Part shown: one piece after another, positions 37,380 through 47,866 of the stretch
How the letters are laid out: each line of letters starts with the position of its first letter
Position numbering within the stretch: the first letter of the stretch is position 1
Origin: Streptococcus sp. DD12
Lineage (GTDB): Bacteria; Bacillota; Bacilli; Lactobacillales; Streptococcaceae
Direction of reading: 5' to 3'
NCBI RefSeq assembly: GCF_001578885.1
Contig: NZ_KQ969496.1
Location: forward strand, 1-64,000
Length of the DNA: 64,000 bases
The notes under the pieces: model-generated
Told to the model about the DNA's origin: nothing
Databases searched by the model: none
What the model saw: the letters and a program-made list of their open reading frames with translations, nothing else
Made by a program: the position numbers and the translations under genes

Positions 37380-39532
37380 TAGAAATTGCACTCATCGGAA
37401 ATCCCAATAGTGGGAAAACGAGTTTGTTTAACCTGATGACAGGGACGAATCAAAAGGTGGGGAACTGGCCGGGGGTGACCGTGGAGCGGCGCTCAGGGGC
37501 ATCGAAAAAGTGCAAGGATGTGATGGTTCAAGACCTGCCAGGCATTTATTCCTTGTCACCTTACTCGCCAGAAGAAGCTGTCGCTCGTGACTACTTGTTA
37601 GGCAATCAGGTAGAGGCAATCCTAGACGTAGTGGATGCCACCAATCTGGAACGTAACCTCTATCTGACGACTCAGTTGATTGAAACAGGGGTGCCTGTGA
37701 CCATTGCACTCAACATGAGTGATGTCTTGCAAGCACAGAAAAAACAGATTTCTACGGAAAAACTCAGTTATCAGTTGGGGGTGCCAGTTGTCTCAACCAG
37801 CGCGATCAAAAATACTGGGGTGGATAAGGCTCTGAAAACGGCTCGCAAACACTTGCGTGGGGAATGCGAGATTAAGTACCCTGTTTACAGTGACCAGTTC
37901 GAGTCAGCTTTATCAGAGATTATAGGTATTCTCGGAGATGTGGTTCCGGAGCATCGCTTGCGCTATTATGCCATCAAGCTTTTTGAAGGGGATGACTTTA
38001 TCTGGCAAACCACGCCCTTGTCTTCTTTTCAGGAAAAGGAAATCCGTGAGGTCATTGCCATCACCGAAGAGGTTTTTACAGAAGATGCCGAAGCTATCGT
38101 GGTCAATGAGCGCTATGCCTTGATTGAACGGATCACCGCCATGGCCCAGACTCAGGATGCTGCGTTTTCCATGACCTTGTCAGATAAGATAGACAAGGTG
38201 GTGACCAATCGGATCTTGGCTTTGCCTATTTTTGCCTTGGTCATGTTCTTGGTTTACTACTTGTCCATTCAGACGGTTGGTACCATTGGGACGGACTGGG
38301 TCAATGATGTGCTTTTTGGGGATTACATTCCCAAGCTTGCCACCACTGCCTTGCAGGATTTGCAGGTGCAGGCTTGGTTGCAATCCTTGATTGTTGACGG
38401 GATTATTGCAGGTGTGGGAACTGTTTTAGGCTTTATTCCGCAGATTTTCGTTCTCTTTTTGTGTCTGGGTATTTTAGAAGATGTCGGTTATATGAGTCGG
38501 ATCGCCTTTGTTATGGACCGTCTCTTTCGGCGCTTTGGCTTGTCTGGCAAATCCTTCATCCCGATTTTGATTTCGACAGGGTGTGGGGTGCCAGGGATTA
38601 TGGCCAGCCGAACGATTGAAAATGAACGTGACCGTCGGATTACCATCATGACCGCAACCTTTATGCCATGTTCGGCTAAGTTATCTATTATCGCTTTGAT
38701 TGCGGGTGCATTCTTTCCGCATAATCCTTTTGTGGCTCCGAGCACATACTTCCTTGGCTTTGCGACCATCATTTTCTCAGGGATTGCCCTTAAAAAGACC
38801 AAGTTACTTGGTGGCTTTGCCAGTCCTTTTATCATGGAGCTGCCGGCCTACCATCTGCCTAAGGCTAAGGCGGTTTTGCGCTATGCGACCAGCAAGTCAA
38901 TCAGTTTTGTCAAGCGTGCAGGAACCATTATTTTTGTGCTGACCGTAGCCATTTGGTTTTTGTCTAATTATAGCTTCACCTTACAAGCTGTAACGACAGA
39001 AAAGAGTATCTTGGCGAGTCTTGGGAAAGTCCTAGCGGGGCTGTTTGCACCACTTGGTTTTGGCAACTGGAAGGCAACTGTCGCAGCTTTGACGGGGCTT
39101 GCGGCCAAGGAAACAGTAGTAGCCACTTTTGGGATTTTGTATCATCAGGCTGATGCTACAGAAACAACCCGTAGCCTCTGGCAAACCTTGGCCCAAGATT
39201 ACACGCCGCTTGCAGCCTATTCCTTTATGGCTTTTAACCTCTTGTGCGCGCCTTGTTTTGCGGCTATCGGGGCTATCAAACGGGAAATGGCAGACTTGCG
39301 CTGGACATTTCTAGCGGTTGGTTTTCAAACAGGTCTGGCCTATTTGGTCAGTTTGATGATTTACCAATTCGGTCTGGTTCTCTTTTACGGTCAGGCTTGG
39401 ACGGTCTGGACCGGGGTGGCTCTTGCCGTGGCCTTAGGCTTAGCCTATGTCATCCTGCGCAAACCAGCCCAAAACGAACTGCCTCTGATTAGCCTTGACA
39501 ATCTCCGGCAATCGTCACTCAAACATTCCTAA
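37376..39532 (+). CDS. feoB: Ferrous iron transporter FeoB
   Basis: A 718-residue Fe2+ permease with an N-terminal G domain (GNPNSGKTSLFN for G1, then DLPGIYSLSPYS for G3 and NMSD for G4) and a membrane part with two gate motifs. The Cys-containing helices GCGVPGIMASRTI and ATFMPCSAKL are both present, plus LLCAPCFAAIGAIKREM near the end. It is in one operon with the double FeoA and a small Cys-rich protein. Confidence 0.96.
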   Translation: MIEIALIGNPNSGKTSLFNLMTGTNQKVGNWPGVTVERRSGASKKCKDVMVQDLPGIYSLSPYSPEEAVARDYLLGNQVEAILDVVDATNLERNLYLTTQLIETGVPVTIALNMSDVLQAQKKQISTEKLSYQLGVPVVSTSAIKNTGVDKALKTARKHLRGECEIKYPVYSDQFESALSEIIGILGDVVPEHRLRYYAIKLFEGDDFIWQTTPLSSFQEKEIREVIAITEEVFTEDAEAIVVNERYALIERITAMAQTQDAAFSMTLSDKIDKVVTNRILALPIFALVMFLVYYLSIQTVGTIGTDWVNDVLFGDYIPKLATTALQDLQVQAWLQSLIVDGIIAGVGTVLGFIPQIFVLFLCLGILEDVGYMSRIAFVMDRLFRRFGLSGKSFIPILISTGCGVPGIMASRTIENERDRRITIMTATFMPCSAKLSIIALIAGAFFPHNPFVAPSTYFLGFATIIFSGIALKKTKLLGGFASPFIMELPAYHLPKAKAVLRYATSKSISFVKRAGTIIFVLTVAIWFLSNYSFTLQAVTTEKSILASLGKVLAGLFAPLGFGNWKATVAALTGLAAKETVVATFGILYHQADATETTRSLWQTLAQDYTPLAAYSFMAFNLLCAPCFAAIGAIKREMADLRWTFLAVGFQTGLAYLVSLMIYQFGLVLFYGQAWTVWTGVALAVALGLAYVILRKPAQNELPLISLDNLRQSSLKHS

Positions 39533-39547
39533 GAAAGAAGGTAACTC

Positions 39548-39697
39548 ATGGCAACTTATGTCATTGCAGGATTTTTGGCCCTCTGTGTGGTCCTAGCCAG
39601 TCGTTCCTATATCAAGAAAAAAGGCTCTTGTGGCGATTGTCACTGCTCTTGCCCCATCAAGGAAGAGATGGAGCACTCTTCAGACGCTCACCGTTAA
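39548..39697 (+). CDS. FeoB-associated Cys-rich membrane protein
   Basis: A 49-residue protein, easy to miss because of size. It has an N-terminal membrane helix (VIAGFLALCVVLASR), then a KKKGSCGDCHCSCP cluster. This matches the small Cys-rich protein commonly found after feoB in Firmicutes; a role as a FeoC-like accessory or iron chaperone is inferred. AAGAAGG precedes the ATG. Confidence 0.8.
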   Translation: MATYVIAGFLALCVVLASRSYIKKKGSCGDCHCSCPIKEEMEHSSDAHR

Positions 39698-39700
39698 TCA

Positions 39701-39729
39701 TGGACAAGCCCAGTAAGATATGATAGAAT
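39701..39729 (+). promoter_or_regulatory. glyQS promoter
   Basis: TGGACA (39701-39706) and TAGAAT (39724-39729) separated by 17 bases. Transcription should start near 39736, at the head of the T-box. Confidence 0.7.
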
Positions 39730-39735
39730 ACTTTC

Positions 39736-39925
39736 CATGGAAGAAATTTCCGTCAAAGGCTCGACGCAGCGAATCTGGGATAGTGCAAGCCAGGTATGAG
39801 CAGGCGGCAATGGCGCTTTCAGATTAACTGTAAATAAAATAATGAAGTAAAAATAAGGGTGGAACCGCCGTTTAACGGCCCCTGTCACAAGCGACAGGCC
39901 GGTATGCGAGGGTTCCCCTTTTTTG
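39736..39925 (+). promoter_or_regulatory. T-box riboswitch (glycine) controlling glyQS
   Basis: A T-box leader: the T-box core AAGGGTGGAACCGC is at 39855-39868, and it can form the antiterminator or the terminator whose 3' arm GGTTCCCCTT ends in a T-run near 39925. Uncharged tRNA-Gly would pair through the specifier and T-box bulge and allow read-through. GGC triplets in the AGGCGGCAATGGCG stretch (about 39800-39815) are candidate Gly specifiers. I did not fold the whole leader. Confidence 0.9.
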
Positions 39926-39960
39926 TACCCGCCTGACGCTCACCGAAAAAGGAGAAAACC

Positions 39961-40884
39961 ATGTCAAAACCATTGACTTTTCAGGAAATCATCCTGACCT
40001 TGCAGCAATTTTGGAATGACCAAGGCTGTATGCTCATGCAGGCCTATGATAATGAAAAAGGGGCAGGAACCATGAGCCCTTACACTTTCTTGCGTGCTAT
40101 TGGGCCTGAGCCTTGGAATGCGGCCTATGTAGAGCCGTCACGCCGGCCAGCCGATGGGCGTTACGGGGAAAACCCTAACCGCCTTTACCAACACCATCAA
40201 TTTCAGGTGGTGATGAAACCCTCTCCAAGCAATATCCAAGAACTTTACTTGGCTTCTTTGGAGAAATTGGGCATCAATCCTCTCGAACACGACATTCGTT
40301 TTGTAGAAGATAACTGGGAAAACCCATCAACGGGTTCGGCCGGTTTGGGCTGGGAAGTCTGGCTAGATGGTATGGAGATTACGCAATTTACCTATTTCCA
40401 ACAAGTAGGTGGTCTTGAGACAGGCCCTGTGACTTCTGAGGTGACCTATGGTCTGGAGCGTTTGGCTTCTTATATCCAAGAAGTGGATAGTGTTTACGAC
40501 ATTGAGTGGGCACCTGGGGTCAAGTATGGGGAAATTTTCCTACAGCCTGAGTTTGAACATTCCAAATACAGCTTTGAAATCTCTGACCAAGACTTGCTTT
40601 TAGCAAACTTTGACCATTTTGAGGCGGAAGCCCGTCGGTGTTTGGCTGAAAACTTGGTTCACCCTGCCTATGATTATGTCTTGAAATGTTCACACACCTT
40701 TAACCTCTTGGATGCTCGAGGAGCGGTGTCTGTAACGGAACGGGCCGGTTATATTGCGCGTATCCGTAACCTGGCTCGTCAAGTGGCAAAAACCTTTGTC
40801 GCAGAACGAAAACGCTTGGGTTACCCACTCTTGGATGAAGCTAGTCGTCAACGCTTGTTAGCGAAGGAGGAAGCTAATGACTAA
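39961..40884 (+). CDS. glyQ: Glycyl-tRNA synthetase alpha subunit
   Basis: Catalytic subunit of the tetrameric bacterial GlyRS. The 307-residue length and the start ([20 protein letters not shown]) are typical, with [20 protein letters not shown] and FEHSKYSFE later. AAAGGAG precedes the ATG. It is controlled by the T-box and overlaps glyS by eight bases. Confidence 0.97.
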   Translation: MSKPLTFQEIILTLQQFWNDQGCMLMQAYDNEKGAGTMSPYTFLRAIGPEPWNAAYVEPSRRPADGRYGENPNRLYQHHQFQVVMKPSPSNIQELYLASLEKLGINPLEHDIRFVEDNWENPSTGSAGLGWEVWLDGMEITQFTYFQQVGGLETGPVTSEVTYGLERLASYIQEVDSVYDIEWAPGVKYGEIFLQPEFEHSKYSFEISDQDLLLANFDHFEAEARRCLAENLVHPAYDYVLKCSHTFNLLDARGAVSVTERAGYIARIRNLARQVAKTFVAERKRLGYPLLDEASRQRLLAKEEAND

Positions 40885-42916
40885 ACAATTATTGGTCGAA
40901 TTAGGCCTAGAAGAAATGCCGGCCTACACGGTCACCCCTAGTATGAAACAGCTGCGCGACCGTATGGTGAGTTTTTTAACCGACAATCGCCTTAGCTATG
41001 AACGTGTCGAAATGTTTTCAACCCCTCGCCGTTTGGCTGTGAGGGTTTCGGGATTGCCAGACCGCCAAGAGGATTTGACAGAGGATTTCCGTGGGCCTTC
41101 TAAAAAAATTGCTTTGGATACTGATGGCAACTTTACCAAGGCTGCCCAAGGCTTTGTCCGTGGGAAAGGGCTGACCGTTGATGCTATCCGCTTTGAAGAA
41201 GAAAAAGGGGAAGAATACGTCTACGTCACTAAACAAGAAGCTGGTCGCAGTTTAGAAGACCTAGTGGCAGGCATTCCGGCCATCTTAGAGGCCATGACTT
41301 TCCCGGTCAATATGCACTGGGCAAGCAATAGTTTTGAATACATTCGTCCTGTTCACACCTTTACGGTTTTGATTGATGACACTTCCTTCACCTTGCCATT
41401 CTTGGACATTGAAAGTAGCCGTACCAGCCGTGGTCATCGCTTTTTAGGGCATGACGTGTCTATCCAGTCAGCAGCGACTTATGAGGATGACTTGCGAGAT
41501 GTTTACGTCATCACTGATGCGACAGAGCGGGAAAATCGGATTATCGAGCAGATTCGTGAGTTGGAAAAGGCCTACAACGTCTCTGTGGAGATTGATGAAG
41601 CCTTGCTCAATGAAGTCCTCAATCTGGTTGAGTACCCGACTGCCTTCATCGGCCGTTTTGATGAGAAATACTTGGACATCCCTGAAGAAGTCTTGGTGAC
41701 CTCTATGAAGACGCACCAGCGTTACTTTGTCGTGCGGGATGCTTCTGGGAAACTCTTGCCTTACTTTGTCTCAGTGCGCAATGGGAATGACCAATTCTTG
41801 GACAATGTGGTCAAAGGGAACCAAAAAGTTCTTGTGGCCCGTCTGGAAGATGCGGAATTCTTCTGGCGTGAAGACCAACGTTTGGACATCGAAGAGTTGG
41901 TTGCCAAACTCCAACAGGTTACCTTCCACGAAAAAATCGGGTCGCTCTATGACCACATGAGTCGGACACGTGCAATTGCTGCCTTAGTGGCGGACCTTGC
42001 CGAGCTATCTGATAGCGACAAAGCTGACCTAGACCGTGCCAGCCAGATTTATAAGTTTGACCTCTTGACGGGTATGGTTGGAGAGTTCGACGAATTGCAA
42101 GGTCTTATGGGTGAAAAATATGCGCTCTTGGCTGGTGAAAATCCACGTGTGGCGACAGCGATTCGGGAACATTACCTGCCAAACAGCAGTGATGGCGAAC
42201 TACCTGACAGCAAGGTTGGTGCCGTACTGGCGATTGCTGATAAACTCGATACCATCTTGTCCTTCTTCTCTGTGAGATTGATTCCATCTGGGTCTAATGA
42301 CCCCTATGCCCTTCGTCGGGCCACTCAAGGGATTGTCCGTATCCTAGACAAGTTCGGCTGGGATATTGCCCTAGATAGCCTTTTGGATGCCTTGTACGCC
42401 CTGTCCTTTGACAGCTTGACCTATCAAAATCAAGCGGAAGTCTTGGACTTTGTCCGTGGCCGTGTGGAAAAAATGATTGACAAAGGGGTTTCAAAAGACA
42501 TTGTGGCTGCGGTTCTGGCCAGCTCTACCTTTGTGGTGCGTGACTTGATTGAGTCCGCTCAAGCGCTGGCAGACAAGTCAAAAGATGCCGATTACAAACC
42601 AGCCATTGAAGCCCTAGCACGGGTCTTTAATCTGGCAGACAAGGTTGAAGAGACCCATCCTGTCGATACTAGCCTTTTTGAAAATGCCAGCGAGACAGCC
42701 TTCTATGAGGCAGTTGAAGCCTTACATTTTGGTCACGAGGCTAGCGACAATGTGGCGCAACTCTTTGCCCTAACCCCTGTCATCACAGACTTTTTTGACA
42801 ATACTATGGTCATGGTAGATGATGAAAAACTTAAAACAAATCGCTTGGCTCTTCTGAAAGCCTTGGCAGATAAGGCAGGTCAATTGGCTAAGTTTAACCA
42901 AATTTCTAGCAAGTAA
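40877..42916 (+). CDS. glyS: Glycyl-tRNA synthetase beta subunit
   Basis: The 679-residue tRNA-binding partner of GlyQ, with normal length and the typical start [16 protein letters not shown]. The family region around [20 protein letters not shown] is present. It ends just before the DUF896 gene. Confidence 0.97.
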   Translation: MTKQLLVELGLEEMPAYTVTPSMKQLRDRMVSFLTDNRLSYERVEMFSTPRRLAVRVSGLPDRQEDLTEDFRGPSKKIALDTDGNFTKAAQGFVRGKGLTVDAIRFEEEKGEEYVYVTKQEAGRSLEDLVAGIPAILEAMTFPVNMHWASNSFEYIRPVHTFTVLIDDTSFTLPFLDIESSRTSRGHRFLGHDVSIQSAATYEDDLRDVYVITDATERENRIIEQIRELEKAYNVSVEIDEALLNEVLNLVEYPTAFIGRFDEKYLDIPEEVLVTSMKTHQRYFVVRDASGKLLPYFVSVRNGNDQFLDNVVKGNQKVLVARLEDAEFFWREDQRLDIEELVAKLQQVTFHEKIGSLYDHMSRTRAIAALVADLAELSDSDKADLDRASQIYKFDLLTGMVGEFDELQGLMGEKYALLAGENPRVATAIREHYLPNSSDGELPDSKVGAVLAIADKLDTILSFFSVRLIPSGSNDPYALRRATQGIVRILDKFGWDIALDSLLDALYALSFDSLTYQNQAEVLDFVRGRVEKMIDKGVSKDIVAAVLASSTFVVRDLIESAQALADKSKDADYKPAIEALARVFNLADKVEETHPVDTSLFENASETAFYEAVEALHFGHEASDNVAQLFALTPVITDFFDNTMVMVDDEKLKTNRLALLKALADKAGQLAKFNQISSK

Positions 42917-42927
42917 GGAGATTTACC

Positions 42928-43182
42928 GTGGACGAAAAGAAAATTGCCCGCATCAATGAGTTGGCTAAAAAGAAAAAAGAAACCGGTTTGACCGAAAAAG
43001 AAGCGCAAGAACAAGCTGAATTGCGCAAGGAATACATCGAAGGCTACCGCCGTTCTATGCGTAGCCATATCGAGGGGATTAAGGTTGTTGACGAAGATGG
43101 CAATGACATCACCCCTGAAAAACTGAAGGAAATCCAACGCCAAAAAGGCATTCATGGCCGCAAACCTGGCGACAATAGCTAA
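42928..43182 (+). CDS. DUF896 family protein
   Basis: An 84-residue DUF896 protein (YnzC/YozE-like small helical protein): [20 protein letters not shown], then [19 protein letters not shown]. In Bacillus, YnzC is part of the SOS operon, but the general function is unknown. It starts with GTG after AAGGAGATTT, 12 bases after glyS. That ribosome site (42916-42925) is perfectly complementary to ten bases of the csRNA-like transcript at 26583-26592. Confidence 0.9.
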   Translation: MDEKKIARINELAKKKKETGLTEKEAQEQAELRKEYIEGYRRSMRSHIEGIKVVDEDGNDITPEKLKEIQRQKGIHGRKPGDNS

Positions 43183-43192
43183 GGAGACAGAG

Positions 43193-43891
43193 ATGACTGC
43201 ACAAAAAATGACTGCTCAAGAAATCATTGCCTTTATTGGGAATGCTGAAAAAAAGACCACTGTTAAAGTCACCTTTCAAGGTGAGCTTGCCGGACAAGTC
43301 CCAGAAGACGTGCTGTGTTTGGGCAATGTCCTCTTTGGGGACTGGAAAGACGTGGCACCACTTTTGGCCAGTCTGACCGAAAATGTTGACTATGTGGTGG
43401 AACAAGATGGCCGCAATTCGGCTGTGCCCTTATTGGACAAGCGTGAAATCAATGCGCGTATCGAACCAGGGGCGATTATCCGTGACCAAGTGACTATCGC
43501 AGACAATGCTGTGGTGATGATGGGGGCTGTGATCAACATCGGTGCTGAAATCGGCGAAGGCACGATGATTGACATGGGTGCTATCCTAGGTGGCCGGGCC
43601 ATGGTTGGTAAAAACAGCCATATCGGTGCTGGCGCTGTTTTGGCAGGTGTGATTGAGCCTGCATCGGCAGACCCTGTCCGTGTGGGCGACAATGTCCTCG
43701 TCGGGGCAAATGCTGTGATCATCGAGGGCGTGCAAGTGGGCAATGGTTCTGTTGTTGCTGCTGGCGCTATTGTTACCCAAGACGTGCCTGAAAATGTAGT
43801 CGTTGCAGGGGTTCCAGCCCGTGTCATCAAAGAGATTGACGAAAAAACCCAACAAAAAACCGCACTAGAAGACGCCTTGCGTAATATTTAA
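43193..43891 (+). CDS. dapH: Tetrahydrodipicolinate N-acetyltransferase
   Basis: Acetylates tetrahydrodipicolinate in the acetyl branch of the lysine pathway. From ATG43193 (AAGGAGACAG upstream) it has 232 residues, the usual length. The hexapeptide-repeat helix runs from about residue 90 ([20 protein letters not shown] to [21 protein letters not shown]). The longer frame from 43154 only overlaps the previous gene. It is followed by dapL. Confidence 0.95.
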   Translation: MTAQKMTAQEIIAFIGNAEKKTTVKVTFQGELAGQVPEDVLCLGNVLFGDWKDVAPLLASLTENVDYVVEQDGRNSAVPLLDKREINARIEPGAIIRDQVTIADNAVVMMGAVINIGAEIGEGTMIDMGAILGGRAMVGKNSHIGAGAVLAGVIEPASADPVRVGDNVLVGANAVIIEGVQVGNGSVVAAGAIVTQDVPENVVVAGVPARVIKEIDEKTQQKTALEDALRNI

Positions 43892-43902
43892 AGTGGTTAC
43901 TC

Positions 43903-43932
43903 AAAAGCCTGTGGCAGCTGTCCCAGGCTTTT
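43903..43932 (+). repeat. Small intercistronic hairpin (dapH-dapL)
   Basis: Stem AAAAGCCTG/CAGGCTTTT with a GC-rich loop, in the gap between dapH and dapL. It shares its 22-base core with the hairpin at 20297-20325. It may weaken dapL transcription or protect the dapH mRNA end. Confidence 0.55.
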
Positions 43933-43952
43933 CTAGAAAAGGAGATGAGGCG

Positions 43953-45092
43953 ATGATGGATTTAGTAGCAGTGCGCAGGCAACTTCACCAGATTCCTGAG
44001 ATTGGTTTGGAGGAGTTTGAGACCCAAGCCTACCTCTTGGGGCTGATTGAAGACTTGATAAGTGACAAAGCTTTTGCTAGTGTCAGGACTTGGCGAACAG
44101 GGATTTTAGTGAATCTGACTGGTCGCGAGGGGAGCAGAACCATTGGTTGGCGCAGTGATATGGATGGCCTGCCAGTGACTGAGGAAACAGGTCTGCCCTT
44201 TAGTAGCCAGCATGAGGGCCGGATGCATGCCTGTGGTCATGATATTCACATGACAGTGGGCTTGGGTGTGTTGGAGGCTATGTTGGACCAGCAACCTTTA
44301 GACAATGTTCTCATCCTTTTTCAACCGGCTGAGGAAAACGAAGCGGGTGGCAAACTCATGTATGAGGAGGGGGCTTTTGGTGACTGGTTGCCAGATATTT
44401 TCTATGGCTTGCATGTGCGTCCAGACTTCCCTGTAGGGACCTTTGCGACCAATACCCACACCCTCTTTGCAGGTACTTGTGAGGTCTTGGTGACCATTAC
44501 AGGTAAAGGGGGGCACGCAGCCTTTCCACATGAGGCCAATGATGCCATCGTGGCGGCAGCGCACTTCGTCACTCAGGCTCAGACCATTGTCAGCCGCAAT
44601 GTTGACCCAATCGAGGGAGGCGTGGTCACCTTTGGTAGCCTACATGCCGGTACGACCAATAATGTCATCGCAGAAGAAGCTACAGTTTATGGCACCATTC
44701 GCACCTTGACCCAAGACATGAACCAGCTCATCCAAAGACGGGTACAGGAGATTGCAGCTGGAATTGCGACGGCTTTTGGTCTATCCGTGGAGGTCAGCCT
44801 TAAGCAAGGAGGCTATCTGCCGGTAGAAAACAACCCAGAGCTAGCCAAGGAATTCATGACCTTTTTTGACAAGGAAGAAGGAGTTGACTTAGTCGATTGC
44901 CTTCCTGCGATGACAGGTGAGGACTTTGGTTATCTGCTTCATCAGGTGCCTGGCGTGATGTTTTGGCTAGGTGTCGGAGCGCAGACTGCCCTGCACACAC
45001 CGACCATGTCCCCTGATGAAAGGGTCTTGCCCTTGGCGGTCACTCACATCAGTCATTTCTTGAAAGCGAAGGCCAACCATGAGCTCAGTTAA
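43953..45092 (+). CDS. dapL: N-acetyldiaminopimelate deacetylase
   Basis: M20-family metallo-amidohydrolase acting after DapH and the aminotransferase. It is about 379 residues from ATG43953 (AAGGAG eight bases upstream); the frame from 43893 runs through the hairpin and is not credible. Motifs: [51 protein letters not shown]. Note that some databases use dapL for a different enzyme (LL-DAP aminotransferase). The end overlaps the next gene by 14 bases. Confidence 0.92.
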   Translation: MMDLVAVRRQLHQIPEIGLEEFETQAYLLGLIEDLISDKAFASVRTWRTGILVNLTGREGSRTIGWRSDMDGLPVTEETGLPFSSQHEGRMHACGHDIHMTVGLGVLEAMLDQQPLDNVLILFQPAEENEAGGKLMYEEGAFGDWLPDIFYGLHVRPDFPVGTFATNTHTLFAGTCEVLVTITGKGGHAAFPHEANDAIVAAAHFVTQAQTIVSRNVDPIEGGVVTFGSLHAGTTNNVIAEEATVYGTIRTLTQDMNQLIQRRVQEIAAGIATAFGLSVEVSLKQGGYLPVENNPELAKEFMTFFDKEEGVDLVDCLPAMTGEDFGYLLHQVPGVMFWLGVGAQTALHTPTMSPDERVLPLAVTHISHFLKAKANHELS

Positions 45093-45621
45093 AAAAAACA
45101 ATCGCAGTCAGGTGTTACAGGAGATGAAGGCAATCCCTGCCGAGGTTAAGGCAGATTGGGACCAATCGCTTTTGGCGCAATTTGTCGACCACCCAGCCTA
45201 CCAGAAAGCAGAGACGATTGCCACCTATCTGGCCATGCCACATGAAGTGGATACGGCTCTCTTTATCCAGCGCTTTCTAGCCGATGGCAAAACGGTCTTA
45301 GTTCCTAAAACTTACCCCAATCGCCTTTTGGCCTTTGTGGCTTATGACCCAGAGGCGCTAGAGGAGACCTCTTTTGGACTTCTAGAGCCAACAAGTGATG
45401 CGGTGGTGGCACCTGATGCCATTGACTTGATTCAGGTACCTGGTGTCTGCTTTAACCCAGAGGGCTACCGTATCGGCTATGGGGCTGGTTTTTACGACCG
45501 CTTTTTGGCAAACTATAAGGGGAAAACCCTATCAACGGCCTACGCTTGTCAGCGACTGGCCTTTCAGCCAGAACCCCATGATATCCCAGTAGGGGAGGTG
45601 CTTTATGCGCCAAATGATTAA
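45079..45621 (+). CDS. 5-formyltetrahydrofolate cyclo-ligase
   Basis: ATP-dependent conversion of 5-formyl-THF to methenyl-THF. The 180-residue protein shows the family core: [32 protein letters not shown] (substrate loop GYGxGFYDR). It overlaps both neighbours, so dapL, this gene and the rhomboid form one transcript. Confidence 0.93.
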   Translation: MSSVKKNNRSQVLQEMKAIPAEVKADWDQSLLAQFVDHPAYQKAETIATYLAMPHEVDTALFIQRFLADGKTVLVPKTYPNRLLAFVAYDPEALEETSFGLLEPTSDAVVAPDAIDLIQVPGVCFNPEGYRIGYGAGFYDRFLANYKGKTLSTAYACQRLAFQPEPHDIPVGEVLYAPND

Positions 45622-46276
45622 AGCCTATCCTGTGACCAGCATCCTTTTAGCCTCAACCACACTGGTCTTTTTGGCTATTCAACTCCTACGCTTTGGGCAG
45701 ACCACCTCAGCCCTAACCATCTATGAGTTTGGTGGGATGTTTGCTCCGAGTATCAAAGCCCAACCCTGGCAATTGTGGCGTTTAGTGGCAGCTATCTTTG
45801 TCCATATTGGTTGGGAACATTTTGCCTTTAATGCCTTGACCCTTTATTTTATCGGCCGTATCTGTGAAGACCTTTTTGGCTCTGCGCGCTTCTTACTGCT
45901 TTATCTTTTGTCTGGGGTTATGGGAAATCTAGCAGTTTTGGTCTTTTCGCCGACCGTTGTCTCAGCTGGTGCTTCAACGTCGCTCTTTGGCCTCTTTGCA
46001 GCTGTGGTTATCGTAGGTTACTGGGGGTGCAACCCCTATGTCAAACAACTGGGCCAATCCTACCTAGGTTTGATTGTCGTCAACTTGATTTTTAACCTAT
46101 TGGTTCCAGGTATTTCCATCCCTGGCCATCTGGGAGGAATTGTCGGAGGGGCTGTTCTGGCTTGTGCCTTGCCTACCCAAGTTGAGGGGCATCTCTTTCA
46201 AAAAAGGCAACGTCTGACCGCTTGGGGAGTCTATGGCCTTCTGGCTTTAGGCGCTCTCTTTATTGGCTTCTTGTAA
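45605..46276 (+). CDS. Rhomboid intramembrane serine protease
   Basis: A 223-residue membrane protease with six or seven helices. The catalytic dyad is visible: Ser124 in SAGASTSLFG and His175 in IPGHLGG. The WRLVAAIFVHIGWEHFAFNALTL stretch is the typical L1/TM2 region. It partly overlaps the cyclo-ligase gene. Natural substrates are unknown here. Confidence 0.93.
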   Translation: MRQMIKAYPVTSILLASTTLVFLAIQLLRFGQTTSALTIYEFGGMFAPSIKAQPWQLWRLVAAIFVHIGWEHFAFNALTLYFIGRICEDLFGSARFLLLYLLSGVMGNLAVLVFSPTVVSAGASTSLFGLFAAVVIVGYWGCNPYVKQLGQSYLGLIVVNLIFNLLVPGISIPGHLGGIVGGAVLACALPTQVEGHLFQKRQRLTAWGVYGLLALGALFIGFL

Positions 46277-46284
46277 AGACATCA

Positions 46285-46332
46285 AAAAACGTCTAATCCG
46301 TTCTATTGCTAGGACCGACTAGACGTTTTTTT
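46285..46332. terminator. Bidirectional terminator after the rhomboid gene
   Basis: A stem whose base is AAAACGTCTA/TAGACGTTTT with further internal pairs and T-runs on both strands. It is shared with the convergent oxidoreductase gene. Confidence 0.8.
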
Positions 46333-46385
46333 GCTGTTGGAATCGTGTTGGTTAAAAACCTTCTTGTTGCCTTGGTTTTGTTCGC

Positions 46386-47705
46386 TTACTCAATCGCAAA
46401 CAAATCGTTGAGGTTTTCAGCTAGAGTTGGATGGGTAAAGATTTGTTGCGTGAAGTAGGTGTAAGGGATGTGGTTGTCTATAGCCATGGTGATGAGGTTG
46501 ATGATTTCCTCAGCGCCTTGGGCAAAAATAGTCGCTCCAAGAATTTCTTTGGTTTGGGGATTGACCACCGCTTTGAAGGCTCCGCGCAAGTCTCCGTTGA
46601 CATGGGCCCGAGGCATGCCTGCAACAGGCATTTCCTTGCTAGCGACAGGGAGACCTTGGGCCTTAGCTTGGTCTTCTGTCAAACCAACACTGGCTAAGGC
46701 AGGGTGGATAAAGAGGGTGTTTGGCAAGGTGTGTCGCGTCTCTAGGTTGTAGTTGCCATCACCAGTCAGATAGCTAAGGACGATACGGCTGTCATCCAAA
46801 GAAGCATAGGTAAACTGAGGTCCGCCATTGACATCGCCAACGGCAAAGATACCAGGGACAGTCGTTTCTAAGTGTTTATCCACGGCGATGGCGCCACGGT
46901 CTGTGAGGGCAATGCCTGTGTTTTCCAGTCCCAAGCCAGCTGTATTGGGTTTACGACCAGTTGCATAGAGGAGAGCGTCAAAGGTCAATTCTCCTTGGTC
47001 AGTGATTAGGGTGATTTGTTGGTCTTCGGTACGAACCAGAGAGGTATGGATGCCTTGTTTGATGGTGATGCCATCTTCTTCAAGATAGGACTTGGCTAGT
47101 GCGGCGATGCTGGCTTCTGTGCGTGGGAGGAATGTCTCTGACGCATCAAGGACAGTCACTTGACTTCCCAGTTTGTTATAAAGGCTAGCAAATTCTAAAC
47201 CGATGGGACCTGCGCCGAGGACCCCCAAGCGTTGTGGTTGTTTGTCTAATTTTTGAATAGCCGTTGAGTCGTAGGCTAGTGGGCTATCAGCCAGTCCAGG
47301 GATGGGGAGGACATTTGAGACAGCCCCAGTATTGATAATGATAATATCCGCAGTTACCTGTATGCTGTCATCCCCTTTTTGCGCTTGGACAAGCTTATCA
47401 GAGATAAAACGTGCTTTGGCGTCGATGACATCTACGCCATTGCCTGTCGCTGCAGCATAGTTTTTGCCGTTGAGGCGATGGGTGACTGCCTGGCGTTCTG
47501 CCATGACTTGGTTAAAATCCCAGCCCTTGTCAGCAGCCACAATCATGGTCTTTGTGGGAATACAAGCAATGTTGATACAAGTGCCTCCGTACATAGCTGG
47601 GCTTTCTTCGATGAGGGCTACTTTCTTGCCGGCCTTGGCAAATTTTCCAGCCAGTGTCTTTCCGGCCTTACCAAAACCAATCACTAGTATATCGTATGTT
47701 AGCAT
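46386..47705 (-). CDS. FAD-dependent disulfide reductase, RclA/hypothiocyanite-reductase-like
   Basis: A 439-residue class I pyridine-nucleotide-disulfide oxidoreductase. The FAD motif GFGKAGKTLA is followed by the redox pair Cys43-x4-Cys48 in GGTCINIACIPTK, an NAD(P)H motif GAGPIGLEFASL, and the C-terminal catalytic HPTLAENL. The CINIACIPTK form is that of RclA and of the streptococcal hypothiocyanous acid reductase (Har), rather than lipoamide dehydrogenase or glutathione reductase. A role in defence against salivary lactoperoxidase products is therefore likely, by inference. GGAGG lies before the ATG. Confidence 0.8.
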   Translation of the reverse strand: MLTYDILVIGFGKAGKTLAGKFAKAGKKVALIEESPAMYGGTCINIACIPTKTMIVAADKGWDFNQVMAERQAVTHRLNGKNYAAATGNGVDVIDAKARFISDKLVQAQKGDDSIQVTADIIIINTGAVSNVLPIPGLADSPLAYDSTAIQKLDKQPQRLGVLGAGPIGLEFASLYNKLGSQVTVLDASETFLPRTEASIAALAKSYLEEDGITIKQGIHTSLVRTEDQQITLITDQGELTFDALLYATGRKPNTAGLGLENTGIALTDRGAIAVDKHLETTVPGIFAVGDVNGGPQFTYASLDDSRIVLSYLTGDGNYNLETRHTLPNTLFIHPALASVGLTEDQAKAQGLPVASKEMPVAGMPRAHVNGDLRGAFKAVVNPQTKEILGATIFAQGAEEIINLITMAIDNHIPYTYFTQQIFTHPTLAENLNDLFAIE

Positions 47706-47851
47706 AGGATATACCTCCTTTGTTTTTTTCTAGCCATAGTCTACCACCGCCTGTCAAAAAATGCACAAATTTAATCCGGAAATCCCATACTGGTGTGTCT
47801 GACTTTAAAGCAAGCGCTGGTTTGGCATCCCTGCCCTTCCTTTAGTGAATG

Positions 47852-47860
47852 TGCTATAAT
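47852..47860 (+). promoter_or_regulatory. polA extended -10, probably leaderless
   Basis: TGC TATAAT (47852-47860) ends only six bases before the polA ATG at 47867. Transcription would begin at or next to the A of the ATG. No matching -35 is seen 17 bases upstream. Confidence 0.55.
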
Positions 47861-47866
47861 AAAGGC

